Origin: Burkholderiaceae bacterium
Lineage (GTDB): Bacteria > Pseudomonadota > Gammaproteobacteria > Burkholderiales > Burkholderiaceae
Assembly: GCA_947462685.1 (NCBI GenBank)
Contig: CANHPL010000001.1
Span: forward strand, 62,001 to 126,000
DNA length: 64,000 nucleotides
Reading direction: 5' to 3'
The notes under the pieces: model-generated
Database searches by the model: none
The model's input: only the letters and a program-made list of their open reading frames with translations
Told to the model about the DNA's origin: nothing
In this document: positions 1 through 9,277 of the stretch, one piece after another
Layout: each line of letters opens with the position of its first letter
Numbering within the stretch: the first letter of the stretch is position 1
Translations under genes and position numbers: made by a program

Positions 1-1749
1 GGTATTGAAGACATTTATGAGTTAACCTATATTCGTAAAGATGGCAGTCGTTTCCCAGCTGTGGTTTCAGTTACAGCTTTACGTGATGCTGACAACGTTA
101 TTATTGGTTACCTGCTCATCGGGACAGATAACACGGCTCGCAAACAGGTTGAGGCCGAACAGAAAAAACTTGATCAACGTCTTCGGGATCAACAGTTCTA
201 TACGCGTTCCCTTATTGAATCTAACATTGATGCATTAATAACAACTGATCCTTCAGGCATAATCACTGACGTGAACAAACAGATGGAGGCTTTAACTGGA
301 TCCACTCGTGATGAATTAATTGGCGCGCCATTCAAAATTTACTTTACGGATCCAGATAGGGCTGAAGCTGGAATAATGCTTGTGCTTAGCGAAAAGAAAG
401 TTACCAATTATGAATTAACGGCTTGTGCGCGTGATGGAAAAATGACGGATGTCTCCTACAACGCCACAACCTTTTATGACCGAGATAGGACTCTGCAAGG
501 GGTTTTTGCTGCCGCCCGAGATGTGACAGAACGTAAACGTTTTGAACAAGCCTTACAAGAAACGAACGTTGAACTGGAAAGTGCTAAATTAACGGCTGAA
601 AAAGCAAATAAAGCCAAATCAGATTTTTTGTCTGGAATGAGCCATGAATTACGCTCTCCATTAAATGCAATATTGGGTTTTGCACAATTGATGGAATCTG
701 CTTCTCCACTACCCACTAACTTCCAAAAAGAAAGTATTGAACAGATTCTTAAGGCTGGCTGGCATCTACTCAATTTAATTAACGAAATTCTTGATCTTGC
801 GGTGATTGAATCGGGTAAAGTTTTTTTATCATTAGAACCTGTTTCACTTGAAGATGTTTTATCCGAATGTCAGGCAATGATGGAGGCACAAGCGCTTCAA
901 CATGGAATTCGATTAACCTTTCCCCTTTTTGATAAGCCACGTTTTGTTTGGGCTGATCAAACACGTTTGAAACAAATTATTATTAATCTTCTTTCAAATG
1001 CTATTAAATACAATAAAGAAAACGGAAGTGTCATTGTTGAATGTGTAGAACTTGATAATGATCGATTGCGCATTAGTTTTAGTGATACCGGTGAAGGCTT
1101 AGTACCAGAAAAATTATCACAACTTTTTCAACCTTTTAATAGACTTGGTCAAGAGGCTAATGGTGTCGCTGGAACAGGAATAGGTCTTGTCGTCACAAAA
1201 CAACTAGCTGAATTAATGGAGGGTCGTCTTGGAGTAGAAAGTACAATTGGTGTTGGTAGTATTTTTTGGGTAGAGTTAAAACGCACTCCTGCTCCTGATC
1301 TTATTGTTGGGAAGGCTGAGTTAGTCGCCACGTTTCCTCCACAACCCACCATTGGCAAAACCCAACATACCCTTCTTTATATTGAAGATAATCCTGCAAA
1401 TATGAAGTTAGTAGAACAACTCATTGGCCTTCGCTCCGATATCGAGTTGTTTACTGCAATAAATGGTACTTTAGGCATCGAGTTATCTCGCTCCATTCAA
1501 CCAGATGTAATTCTTATGGATATCAACCTACCAGGAATTAATGGTTTAGAAGCTCTTAAAATTCTTCGGGACGATCCTTCAACTGCGCACATTCCAGTTG
1601 TCGCTATAAGTGCAAATGCTATGCTTAGAGATATCGATTTAGGCATTGAAGCTGGATTCTTTAGGTACCTTACTAAGCCTATCAAAGTTAAAGAATTCAT
1701 GGAAACATTAAATGTAGCTTTAGAGTTTGTTCAAACAAATAAGTGTTGA
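1..1749 (+). CDS. Hybrid sensor histidine kinase with PAS domains, 5'-truncated by window edge
   Basis: The reading frame is open from base 1, so the true start lies off the left edge and 582 residues are visible. Seen in order: the end of one PAS/PAC fold (about 1-50), a second PAS domain (about 60-170, ending in a DVTERK-type PAC signature), a short coiled coil, a HisKA dimerisation domain with H-box SHELRSPLNAIL (His at visible residue 215), a HATPase_c domain with an N-box near 329-333 and glycine-rich G boxes (DTGEG, GTGIGL), and a C-terminal receiver with the phospho-acceptor Asp at 507 (MDINLPG). Receiver hybrids of this kind autophosphorylate and pass phosphate from His to Asp. The only membrane anchor or extra sensor would lie upstream. 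Its stop overlaps the start of the next gene, so the two are probably translationally coupled and act together. The signal sensed cannot be told. Confidence 0.93.
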   Translation, partial: GIEDIYELTYIRKDGSRFPAVVSVTALRDADNVIIGYLLIGTDNTARKQVEAEQKKLDQRLRDQQFYTRSLIESNIDALITTDPSGIITDVNKQMEALTGSTRDELIGAPFKIYFTDPDRAEAGIMLVLSEKKVTNYELTACARDGKMTDVSYNATTFYDRDRTLQGVFAAARDVTERKRFEQALQETNVELESAKLTAEKANKAKSDFLSGMSHELRSPLNAILGFAQLMESASPLPTNFQKESIEQILKAGWHLLNLINEILDLAVIESGKVFLSLEPVSLEDVLSECQAMMEAQALQHGIRLTFPLFDKPRFVWADQTRLKQIIINLLSNAIKYNKENGSVIVECVELDNDRLRISFSDTGEGLVPEKLSQLFQPFNRLGQEANGVAGTGIGLVVTKQLAELMEGRLGVESTIGVGSIFWVELKRTPAPDLIVGKAELVATFPPQPTIGKTQHTLLYIEDNPANMKLVEQLIGLRSDIELFTAINGTLGIELSRSIQPDVILMDINLPGINGLEALKILRDDPSTAHIPVVAISANAMLRDIDLGIEAGFFRYLTKPIKVKEFMETLNVALEFVQTNKC

Positions 1750-2837
1750 ACGAACTGGATATCTTACAAGCAAATCTACTGATAGTAGATGATCAGTCTG
1801 CAAACGTCCTACTACTCGAAAAAATTCTCCGTAACGCAGGCTATACCTCAATAACTTCTACACAAAATCCTCAGGAAGTTTGTCATTTGCATCATCAAAA
1901 TAACTATGATTTGATACTATTAGACCTACACATGCCAATTATGGATGGGTTTAAAGTTCTTGAAGATCTTAAGAAAATTGAAACTGGTGGGTACCTTCCT
2001 GTACTTGTCATCACAGCTCAGCCAGATGAGAAGCTTCGTGCCCTTAAGTCCGGAGCAAGAGATTTTATTAGTAAACCGTTTAATATCGCAGAAGTTTTAG
2101 TTCGTGTTCAAAACCTTCTAGAAGTTCGCTTACTCACCATACAAACCAAGAAATTATTCGAAAAAGTTGTCGCGGAACAAAAATTATCGGAGCGTTTGTT
2201 GAGTAATGTTTTGCCCGAAGTAATTGTAAAACGATTAAAGGAACAACCTGAATTTAAAGTTGATAATTTTTCAAAAGTAATTGTGGATACTTTCCCTGAA
2301 GTAACCGTTTTATTTGTAGATATTGTAGGATTTACAAAATTTACAGAAACTGTATCTCCGAAAATAATGATTGAAGTTCTTAATGATATTTTTACAAAAT
2401 TTGACAATATTACTGATCATCGAGGACTTGAAAAAATTAAAACTATTGGGGATTCCTATATGGCAGCAGCCGGTTTGCCCACCCCAATGCATCATCATGC
2501 AGAACAAGCTGCTCATGCAGCATTTGATATGTTAGAAGTCATGGAACAAATCAATAGAGAGAATAACTATAAGTTCATGATTAGGATTGGTATGAGTAGT
2601 GGTTCTGTTGTAGCAGGAGTGATTGGAACGCGTAAGTTTTTATATGACATTTGGGGCGACGTTGTGAATACTGCAAGTCGAATGGAGTCTCAAGGCCAAC
2701 CAGGAATGATACAGATCAGTGAGTCTACCCAACAAAGACTTGGGAAATTTTTTACTACAGAGAATCAAGGATGCAAAGATATTTTAGGTAAAGGCACTAT
2801 CAATACTTGGTTTCTCAAAGAACGTCAAAAAAATTAG
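1743..2837 (+). CDS. Response regulator with class III adenylate cyclase output domain
   Basis: The 364-residue protein starts at GTG 1743 (or TTG 1746) and overlaps the kinase stop by 7 bases. Residues about 10-128 are a receiver with phospho-acceptor D61 (LLDLHMP). Residues about 130-185 form a helical linker with the ERLLSNVLPEVIVKRLK-type signature that precedes many class III cyclases. Residues about 186-345 are the catalytic domain: metal-binding D193 (VDIVGFT) and D237 (TIGDSYM), transition-state N309 and R313 (VNTASRM). The base-selecting positions are K233 (KIKT) and D302 (YDIWG), the ATP-specific pair; guanylate cyclases have Glu and Cys there. So cAMP production is predicted, probably as a homodimer and controlled by phosphorylation from the upstream kinase. 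The cAMP receptor is not in this window. Confidence 0.92.
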   Translation: MLNELDILQANLLIVDDQSANVLLLEKILRNAGYTSITSTQNPQEVCHLHHQNNYDLILLDLHMPIMDGFKVLEDLKKIETGGYLPVLVITAQPDEKLRALKSGARDFISKPFNIAEVLVRVQNLLEVRLLTIQTKKLFEKVVAEQKLSERLLSNVLPEVIVKRLKEQPEFKVDNFSKVIVDTFPEVTVLFVDIVGFTKFTETVSPKIMIEVLNDIFTKFDNITDHRGLEKIKTIGDSYMAAAGLPTPMHHHAEQAAHAAFDMLEVMEQINRENNYKFMIRIGMSSGSVVAGVIGTRKFLYDIWGDVVNTASRMESQGQPGMIQISESTQQRLGKFFTTENQGCKDILGKGTINTWFLKERQKN

Positions 2838-2878
2838 GCGCTTAACCAGTCTTTAAAATAAATCCTCAAATAAAACAC

Positions 2879-3271
2879 ATGTTAAAAATAATTCTCTACT
2901 TACTAATTTTTACATCCTTCGATAGTTTCGCTGTTTCCTTAGTTAAGGTTATAGAAAATGACATGATGACCATATTTGTTGACACCGACTCAATTAGAAA
3001 ATCTGAAAATAATTTGACATTTAGTGAGCTTCTTGACCTCAAAGTGGTTCACAAGAGTAGTAGAAATATAGAATTTCAATCCTATGCAATTGAAGTAACT
3101 ATTAATTGTGCGACTACGTATCAAAAAGTACACCATATAATTATGTACACGTCGAATATGGGTAAAGGTAAAGAAATAGCTAGGGGAAGATTTCCAAATC
3201 CTCCAAGAATTCTTTTAAAAGACGCGGTTAACTTTAAAACAATGGAATATGTATGTTCACGCCATAAATAA
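2879..3271 (+). CDS. Small exported protein resembling surface-adhesin E family
   Basis: A 130-residue protein with a hydrophobic N-terminal signal peptide, probably cleaved near residue 18 (DSFA). The mature part has the pattern typical of the Adhesin_E-like family: a VFVDTDSIR-type strand near residue 37, a long beta-rich centre, one Cys in the middle (INCATTY) and one close to the C-terminus (YVCSRHK) that could form a disulfide in the periplasm. No catalytic motif is visible. It lies 41 bases after the cyclase on the same strand and has no clear Shine-Dalgarno sequence, so co-expression with the cyclase is possible but not shown. The family call rests on pattern likeness only; an uncharacterised periplasmic protein is the safe reading. 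Confidence 0.68.
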   Translation: MLKIILYLLIFTSFDSFAVSLVKVIENDMMTIFVDTDSIRKSENNLTFSELLDLKVVHKSSRNIEFQSYAIEVTINCATTYQKVHHIIMYTSNMGKGKEIARGRFPNPPRILLKDAVNFKTMEYVCSRHK

Positions 3272-3272
3272 T

Positions 3273-3312
3273 TTACATGAATTTTGTTTATCTTCTATCC
3301 ATGTAACTTTTT
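3273..3312 (+). terminator. Weak possible terminator after the exported-protein gene
   Basis: A 7-bp inverted repeat (TTACATG at 3273-3279, CATGTAA at 3300-3306) closes a 20-nt loop and is followed by CTTTTTAAT. The loop is large and the stem AT-rich, so this is weak. The rest of 3313-3534 holds no gene or strong signal that I can see. Confidence 0.3.
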
Positions 3313-3534
3313 AATAAATTTCTAATTATAGAAAAATCAGTATTTAAACCTTAAGCATTTGACTTTAGAAACATGCTTTTAAACGAAGTTTGATCACGAG
3401 GGTATTTTGAGCATTATCTAACATCGGTGCATCCCATAAACCAATGCTTTACCTACTAAAAATTAATGAATCAAACCCAAAACCTTGATAAATCAACCTT
3501 CTCTGATTGGGATTCTCTTGATGAAACCCGGGAC

Positions 3535-3564
3535 TAGACCAACTGCCCCAAATAGCTATATAAT
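3535..3564 (+). promoter_or_regulatory. Predicted sigma-70 promoter of tRNA-Met
   Basis: A perfect -10 box TATAAT at 3559-3564 lies 9 bases before the tRNA; a -35-like TAGACC at 3535-3540 (4 of 6 matches) is spaced 18 bp upstream. The position is right for a tRNA transcript with almost no leader. Confidence 0.6.
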
Positions 3565-3573
3565 CATAAGTTC

Positions 3574-3650
<77 letters not shown>

Positions 3651-3655
3651 AAATT

Positions 3656-3690
3656 AAAGGGTTAGCGTATTTTTGCCTAACCCTTTTTCT
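3656..3690 (+). terminator. Intrinsic terminator after tRNA-Met
   Basis: A perfect 10-bp stem (AAAGGGTTAG at 3656-3665 with CTAACCCTTT at 3677-3686) closes an 11-nt loop and runs into a five-T tract at 3684-3688. It starts 6 bases after the tRNA CCA end. Confidence 0.88.
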
Positions 3691-3837
3691 ATACATGTTC
3701 GCCATACATTAAAAAATAGCGCGACATCTATTTAATTAACGATTAAAGATTTGTCCTTCTATCCACGCATCGATTCATTTTTCCCAATATTCATAGATTT
3801 GTATTAGACTAGTAAATAACTAAATACGGGAATATTC

Positions 3838-4368
3838 ATGAGAAAAATGCCAGCGAATCTCAATACACAATTTACTTTTTGTGCTGCATTATTTTTATCT
3901 CTTCCGGGATGTCAAATATTTCAAGACTCACCTACTGCTACTTCAGTCATTCAATCTAAATCAGGTTCCAATTTAAATGGTTCAGTCAATTTTTCTCAGT
4001 CAGGAAAACAAGTTGTTGTTACCGGAACATTTTCTGGCTTAAAACCTAATTCTGAACATGGTATTCATATTCATGAGAAAGGTGACTGCTCAGGTTCTGA
4101 TGCAATGAGTGCTCTTGGTCATTACAACCCAACGAATACCTCACACGGTAGTGTGCACAGCACTACTCATCATGCTGGTGATATGCCAAATATTAAAAGT
4201 GATGCCAGCGGCAACGCCAATTACCGTGTAACACTTACAGATTTTTCACTTGTTGGGGATCAAAGCATCATTGGACGAGCTGTCGTTGTTCATCGCGATC
4301 CCGATGATTATAAATCTCAACCTGCTGGCAACTCCGGCCCAAGAATTGGTTGTGGCTTAATTCGTTAA
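3838..4368 (+). CDS. sodC: Periplasmic Cu/Zn superoxide dismutase, probable lipoprotein
   Basis: A 176-residue copper/zinc superoxide dismutase that converts superoxide to oxygen and hydrogen peroxide outside the cytoplasm. Copper ligands are seen in HIH (H77, H79) and the bridging H95 (GHYNP), with a further His in AVVVH near residue 152; the zinc loop has the HHAGDMPN motif (H111/H112, D115). C84 and the late Cys (GCGLIR) would make the conserved disulfide, and the conserved Arg before the last Cys (GPRIGCG) is present. The N-terminus is hydrophobic and ends in LPGC at 22-25, a lipobox-like site although Pro at -2 is unusual; a plain cleaved signal is the alternative. It is a single gene between the tRNA terminator and a convergent gene. 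Confidence 0.95.
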   Translation: MRKMPANLNTQFTFCAALFLSLPGCQIFQDSPTATSVIQSKSGSNLNGSVNFSQSGKQVVVTGTFSGLKPNSEHGIHIHEKGDCSGSDAMSALGHYNPTNTSHGSVHSTTHHAGDMPNIKSDASGNANYRVTLTDFSLVGDQSIIGRAVVVHRDPDDYKSQPAGNSGPRIGCGLIR

Positions 4369-4495
4369 ACTTAGTAACTTACTTTTTTAATCATTAAGCT
4401 TAAGGCCCCTTATAGTATTAAACGTGTTGGTAAGGCCGTTTTCTCTAACTATTTTTAATCATTGAGTTTTTATGTTGCCTCTTACCTATGGCTTT

Positions 4496-5929
4496 TTATT
4501 TCAATAAACATTTTCCCTGAGGTGGGTTAATGGCATAGTTTATATTAGTCACGGTATTGGTAATTGAACTTCTAACTTCAATTGACGCCTTTATCTTAGC
4601 TAAAGGAAAACGCTCAAGATCAGATGCAGATGGATTTAACATCACCATGCCACAATCGTTTGCATTTTTTTCAGAGATCCAGGGAGTTATTACAGAATCT
4701 GCTTGGGTATATACATATGTCTTATCCGGTGAAAAAAAGCTTACAACCCCGGCCTCCCACTCACCTCCAGAAACAATCTTGAATGCTTGATCTGGATAGA
4801 GTGCGTGCCATTTTTCATAAATGGCTTGCGATAATTCTGGTGCGGGATAATTTCCCCGAGCAGATTGGTTAGGATTAATTTTATCTTTATTAAGATATGC
4901 CAAGCCGAATAGAATCTGTAATATAACAAAAAGAATAAAGGCTTTCTTGTTATAAAGATAAGCAAAACGCCCTTTTAACAACATTGCAAAAACGATTGTA
5001 ATCATTGGAAGCATGGGTATCGCCCAACGATGATACAAGGGCACAAATAAACCTAAAAAAATAGTGGTTAAAACTGGCCCAGCCCCCAAAATCCAAATAA
5101 AAATTTGATCATTTTTAGTGACCTTACTTTCAATCAATTTTTTTCGCATCAGAAACAAACATGCCAAAAGTAAACATAAGTGCGCCAATAAAATATTGCC
5201 GATGTAGTCAGCTAAATCTATCAAGCGATTCGTGTTTTTCATCTCATCAAAGCGTTCATTGACATAACGAAATGGCATAAAATCATTTTGTGTAAGCCAG
5301 TATAAATGGGGTGAAAACACAACTAAAAAAGCAATACTCGCAATACATAATTGCGTCATATTGAAATGTTTTCGCCAATGCGGTGACAGCATCAAAAGCA
5401 CAATAGTACTTGGCATAATAAATGCAGCCGTATATTTTGATAAGGCATTTAAGCCCATTACCACCCCTAAGATAAGAGCCCATTTTTTACTTCCTGTATC
5501 AAGGCAAATCACCAAGCAGACAAGGCTAAGTCCCCAAAAAGGCATTTGAATTTGATTGTGATTAAAGTCTGTAGACCAAAGGTTGCAATAAATGGTTAGG
5601 GCATATAAAAATACTGCTACTGTCGCTTCTTTTTCAGATAAAAAGCGATTAGCTAGCCAAGTTACGCAATAATAGCTTGCACTAATGGCCATGCTTGCAC
5701 ATAAAAATAATGAAAGCATATTTTTTCCAACAAGCATCTGTACGATACTCACAATCCAAGCTGGCATTGGGGGGTGTTTATAAAATCCCCATTGAAAACT
5801 AAGACTCCAACTATACATTTCTGTAGCATCTAATGGAGGGGCGTGGTGCGCCAGCATCGGTACTAGTGTCCAAAAGAACATTTGAAAGACCATCAAGCCA
5901 ATAATGAATCTAAGAAGATTTTTAGGCAT
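4496..5929 (-). CDS. GT-C fold membrane glycosyltransferase (ArnT/PMT-2 family)
   Basis: A 477-residue polytopic protein with about 11-12 hydrophobic segments. The first periplasmic loop contains DATEMYSW (about residues 34-41), matching the acidic catalytic motif of GT-C glycosyltransferases that use a polyprenyl-phosphate sugar, such as ArnT and protein mannosyltransferases. After it comes KHPPMPAW, a pattern typical of this family. A soluble C-terminal part (about 355-477) follows the membrane domain. It likely transfers a sugar to lipid A, another envelope lipid or a protein; neither the sugar nor the acceptor can be told, and the gene has no envelope-biosynthesis partner beside it. It is transcribed away from the antiporter gene across a 108-base gap. 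Confidence 0.85.
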   Translation of the reverse strand: MPKNLLRFIIGLMVFQMFFWTLVPMLAHHAPPLDATEMYSWSLSFQWGFYKHPPMPAWIVSIVQMLVGKNMLSLFLCASMAISASYYCVTWLANRFLSEKEATVAVFLYALTIYCNLWSTDFNHNQIQMPFWGLSLVCLVICLDTGSKKWALILGVVMGLNALSKYTAAFIMPSTIVLLMLSPHWRKHFNMTQLCIASIAFLVVFSPHLYWLTQNDFMPFRYVNERFDEMKNTNRLIDLADYIGNILLAHLCLLLACLFLMRKKLIESKVTKNDQIFIWILGAGPVLTTIFLGLFVPLYHRWAIPMLPMITIVFAMLLKGRFAYLYNKKAFILFVILQILFGLAYLNKDKINPNQSARGNYPAPELSQAIYEKWHALYPDQAFKIVSGGEWEAGVVSFFSPDKTYVYTQADSVITPWISEKNANDCGMVMLNPSASDLERFPLAKIKASIEVRSSITNTVTNINYAINPPQGKCLLK

Positions 5930-6037
5930 GTTGTAATAAGAAACTTTTAGAATAGAAATAGTTATTCATTATCGACTATTTTACTGCTGATAATTAATAA
6001 GCTGTCATAATCATTTTTCAACTTACGAGAACTTTGA

Positions 6038-7300
6038 ATGAACCCAACTCATATTGAAATCATTGCTTCAGCTTTATTTGCAATCGCTATTTTGCATACG
6101 TTTATGGTTTCTTCCTTTGAAAAACTTTCCCACTCTTATCCAAAGCATGCGGGACTTTTTCACCTTCTTGCTGAAGTTGAAGTGGTTTTTGGTTTTTGGG
6201 CCTTAGTACTTGTGATGATTATTGCTACTCTAGACAATACAAAGGAGGCGGTATCTTTCGTCAATAATCAAAATTATGTTGAGCCTCTATTTGTTTTTGC
6301 TGTCATGGTTGTTGCAGCATCTAAGCCGATTTTAAATTTAGCAAATTTGGCAATTAACCTTTTGTCTGACTTTGTTTCACGAATCACCCCCATACCAAAA
6401 AATACAGTGATATTTTTTATTAGTCTTTCCCTTGTTCCTCTGATGGGATCGCTTATTACTGAACCTGCGGCAATGACAATTGCTGCTATTTTATTAAGAG
6501 ATCGTTTCTATAAAATAGGGTTGCCACTTAAATTACAGTACGCCATTATTGGCGTCCTATTTGTCAATATATCCATTGGTGGAACCCTCACCAATTTTGC
6601 TGCTCCTCCAGTTCTCATGGTTGCTAGCGCTTGGGAGTGGACAACACCTTTCATGTTCACTACGTTTGGAGGTCGAGCAGCTCTAGCAGTATTTATCAAC
6701 GCTCTCCTGGTTACTGTTATTTTTCATAAACAATTACCAAAAGAGTTTACTGAGCCCCCTCAAGAAAGAATGCCATCCACAGTGATTCTGGTGCATTTAT
6801 TATTTTTGGCGGGTGTTGTAATATTTGCTCATTATCCTGCTGTATTTTTATGGATCTTCTTGTTTTTTCTGGGATTTACAACTGCTTACTCTCGATATCA
6901 AAATCCTCTAATACTAAGAGAAGCTTTATTAGTGGCATTCTTTTTGGCAGGATTGGTAGTTCTTGGTAGTTTACAAAAGTGGTGGCTCGAACCTGTTTTA
7001 CAGAGCATGACCCCTGTTGTTGCATTTTATGGGACAGTTGGTCTCACTGCCCTCACTGATAATGCCGCAATTACCTATTTAGGCTCTTTAGTAGATGGTA
7101 CATCAACAGAATTTAGAATCGCGTTGGTTGCAGGGGCTGTTTCAGGCGGTGGTCTTACAGTGATAGCAAATGCACCAAATCCAGCTGGGCTATCTATTTT
7201 GCGCGAGCACTTTACGAATCGCGTGGTAAATCCAAGCTATTTACTGGCAGCTGCGATTATTCCAACACTCGTCGCCATTTTTGCCTTTCGATTTATTTGA
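6038..7300 (+). CDS. Putative Na+/H+ antiporter (PF07399-like family)
   Basis: A 420-residue integral membrane protein with roughly 11 hydrophobic helices. It matches the pattern of the putative Na+/H+ antiporter family in the IT superfamily: two loosely similar halves, each with a re-entrant segment rich in small residues and Asn/Asp, seen as GSLITEPAAMTIAA (about 139-152) with GGTLTNFAAPPVLM (about 183-196), and GLTALTDNAAITYLG (about 342-356) with ANAPNPAGLSIL (about 380-391). It would exchange a monovalent cation or a small anion across the inner membrane. The substrate is inferred from family naming only. It is a single gene, divergent from the glycosyltransferase and followed by the miaB operon after 122 bases. 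Confidence 0.82.
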   Translation: MNPTHIEIIASALFAIAILHTFMVSSFEKLSHSYPKHAGLFHLLAEVEVVFGFWALVLVMIIATLDNTKEAVSFVNNQNYVEPLFVFAVMVVAASKPILNLANLAINLLSDFVSRITPIPKNTVIFFISLSLVPLMGSLITEPAAMTIAAILLRDRFYKIGLPLKLQYAIIGVLFVNISIGGTLTNFAAPPVLMVASAWEWTTPFMFTTFGGRAALAVFINALLVTVIFHKQLPKEFTEPPQERMPSTVILVHLLFLAGVVIFAHYPAVFLWIFLFFLGFTTAYSRYQNPLILREALLVAFFLAGLVVLGSLQKWWLEPVLQSMTPVVAFYGTVGLTALTDNAAITYLGSLVDGTSTEFRIALVAGAVSGGGLTVIANAPNPAGLSILREHFTNRVVNPSYLLAAAIIPTLVAIFAFRFI

Positions 7301-7422
7301 TAATCTCCTTAAGCGTAAAGGCGGAAGTTATATGATCGGATTGATGAATAGTGCATAAAGGCCTCTCGCCTGCTAAAATATGGATTTGCCCCCAGTCTTA
7401 ACTACTGAGAACGGCTCTTACT

Positions 7423-8784
7423 ATGAAAAAAGTATTTATTAAAACTTTTGGCTGTCAAATGAACGAGTACGACTCGGAAAAGATGGCCGACGTCCTTCAA
7501 GCTGCTGATGACTACACTGAAACAAACATCATCGAGGAAGCAGATTTAATTCTACTCAACACGTGTTCTATTCGTGAAAAAGCTCAAGATAAAGTGTTTT
7601 CAGATTTAGGGCGATTGCGCGATATGAAAGCTGAAAAACCCGGGCTGCTTATAGGCGTTGGGGGTTGTGTCGCCAGTCAAGAAGGTCAGCAAATCGTTAG
7701 TCGAGCCCCTTATGTAGATTTAGTCTTTGGCCCTCAAACCTTGCATCGTTTACCTGCAATGATTTCGGAGCGTCATCGCTCTGGCCGCCCTCAGGTGGAC
7801 ATCACTTTTCCTGAAATAGAAAAATTTGATCATCTGCCACCAGCTCGAAAAACTGGTGGTGCAGCTTTCGTTTCCATTATGGAGGGGTGTTCAAAATACT
7901 GCACATATTGTGTTGTCCCTTATACCCGTGGTGAAGAAGTTTCAAGACCTCTCGAAGATGTTCTTATTGAGGTTTCGACATTGGCTCAACAAGGAGTTTG
8001 TGAAATTACACTTTTGGGGCAAAATGTAAATGCCTATTTAGGCAAGATTCAGGGTAGTGATGAGTTGGCAGATTTTGCTTTGTTGTTAGAGTATATTTCT
8101 GAAATTCCCGGAGTCGAGCGAATTCGTTATACAACGAGTCATCCTAAAGAATTTACACAACGATTAATAGACGCCCACGCTCGCCTACCAAAATTAGTAA
8201 ACCATCTTCATTTGCCTGTTCAACACGGCTCTGACCGTATTTTGATGGCCATGAAGCGGGGTTACACGGTATTGGAGTACAAAAGCATCATTCGTAAAAT
8301 GAGAAAAGTAAAACCCAACATTCCTGTATCAAGTGATTTTATTGTTGGATTTCCGGGAGAAACGGATGAGGACTTTAATGAATTGCTTGCATTGGTTGAT
8401 GAAATCAAATTCGACAACAGTTATTGTTTCATTTTTAGTCCTAGACCAGGAACTCCAGCGGCAAATTTAACAGACACTATTTCAAGAGAAGTGAGTGTCA
8501 AGCGTTTACAAATACTTACCTCGCTGATTGATGAGCATATTTTGGCGATTAGCAAAAATATGCTTGGTAATACTGAGCTGGTAATGATTGAAGGCATGGC
8601 TCGAGATGGCCTAAAACTTCAGGGACGAACCGAAAATAATCGTGTTGTGAATATTGATTTACCTAAAAATCATCAAGCCCAAAGGCTGATTGGAAAAATG
8701 TTGTCTGTACAATTTACCGATGCATTAGCTCATTCACTAAAAGGTGAACTGATTCTGCAAAATAGTGATGCCTTCTCAAATTAA
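7423..8784 (+). CDS. miaB: tRNA-2-methylthio-N6-dimethylallyladenosine synthase MiaB
   Basis: A 453-residue radical-SAM methylthiotransferase that converts i6A37 to ms2i6A37 in tRNAs reading UNN codons. The N-terminal UPF0004 domain has the three auxiliary-cluster Cys in [15 protein letters not shown] and GGCVAS. The radical-SAM domain has the CxxxCxxC motif GCSKYCTYC (C156, C160, C163), and the C-terminal TRAM domain covers about 380-445. Length matches the family. It opens a plus-strand operon that runs to 15992; ybeY overlaps its end by 17 bases, a classical arrangement (miaB-ybeZ-ybeY-ybeX-lnt in Escherichia coli), except that no ybeZ/phoH gene is present here between miaB and ybeY. Confidence 0.98.
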   Translation: MKKVFIKTFGCQMNEYDSEKMADVLQAADDYTETNIIEEADLILLNTCSIREKAQDKVFSDLGRLRDMKAEKPGLLIGVGGCVASQEGQQIVSRAPYVDLVFGPQTLHRLPAMISERHRSGRPQVDITFPEIEKFDHLPPARKTGGAAFVSIMEGCSKYCTYCVVPYTRGEEVSRPLEDVLIEVSTLAQQGVCEITLLGQNVNAYLGKIQGSDELADFALLLEYISEIPGVERIRYTTSHPKEFTQRLIDAHARLPKLVNHLHLPVQHGSDRILMAMKRGYTVLEYKSIIRKMRKVKPNIPVSSDFIVGFPGETDEDFNELLALVDEIKFDNSYCFIFSPRPGTPAANLTDTISREVSVKRLQILTSLIDEHILAISKNMLGNTELVMIEGMARDGLKLQGRTENNRVVNIDLPKNHQAQRLIGKMLSVQFTDALAHSLKGELILQNSDAFSN

Positions 8785-9250
8785 ACGTAAAGCTCCATTT
8801 CAATTAGGGCTTGATCTGCAGTTTGCCTCAGAAGCTTTAGAGTCGAAATGGTCTGAAATTTTTTCTGCCAAAAAAATTCGTCCTTGGGTAAAGGCCTCCC
8901 TTCAACAAGATTCTTTGATTCTCATTCGACTCGTTGGCTTGGCGGAAAGTAAGCGTTTAAATCGTGATTACCGAGAACAAGACCACTCTACGAATATTTT
9001 GACATTTACTCTTACTGAAGATACACCCTCATCAAGGCTAATGGCTGATTTAATTCTGTGTATGCCTATCATTGAAAAAGAGGCAAAAATCCAAGATAAA
9101 ACGATTGAAAACCATATCGCACATTTAATTGTCCATGGTGTGCTTCACGCACAAGGATTTGATCATGAGGATGAAATAGATGCATTAGCAATGGAATCTT
9201 TAGAGATTTCCATTTTAAAACGACTTAAAATAAAAAATCCTTATATCTGA
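8768..9250 (+). CDS. ybeY: Endoribonuclease / rRNA maturation factor YbeY
   Basis: A 160-residue metal-dependent endoribonuclease of the UPF0054 family involved in 16S rRNA 3'-end maturation and ribosome quality control. The zinc site is the H-x3-H-x5-H motif [11 protein letters not shown], and the [17 protein letters not shown] segment before it is the family's signature. I take ATG 8768; an adjacent GTG at 8765 in the same frame would add one residue. The start lies inside the end of miaB (17-base overlap), so translation is probably coupled. Confidence 0.96.
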   Translation: MPSQIKRKAPFQLGLDLQFASEALESKWSEIFSAKKIRPWVKASLQQDSLILIRLVGLAESKRLNRDYREQDHSTNILTFTLTEDTPSSRLMADLILCMPIIEKEAKIQDKTIENHIAHLIVHGVLHAQGFDHEDEIDALAMESLEISILKRLKIKNPYI

Positions 9251-9277
9251 AACAAGATTAAGTTATTCTCTAACTAT

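Noticed and set aside
474..773. Minus-strand open frame opposite the histidine kinase
   Set aside because: A shadow of the conserved HisKA region on the other strand; the kinase frame carries clear family motifs.
3485..3496. TTGATAAATCAA, resembling an FNR/CRP-family half-site pair
   Set aside because: The FNR consensus needs four bases between TTGAT and ATCAA; here there are two, and no gene starts close downstream except the tRNA.
4369..4495. Possible terminators between sodC and the convergent glycosyltransferase gene
   Set aside because: Only short pairings (for example TAAGG-CC-CCTTA) and repeated TTTTTAATCATT strings are visible; none has a good stem followed by a T tract.
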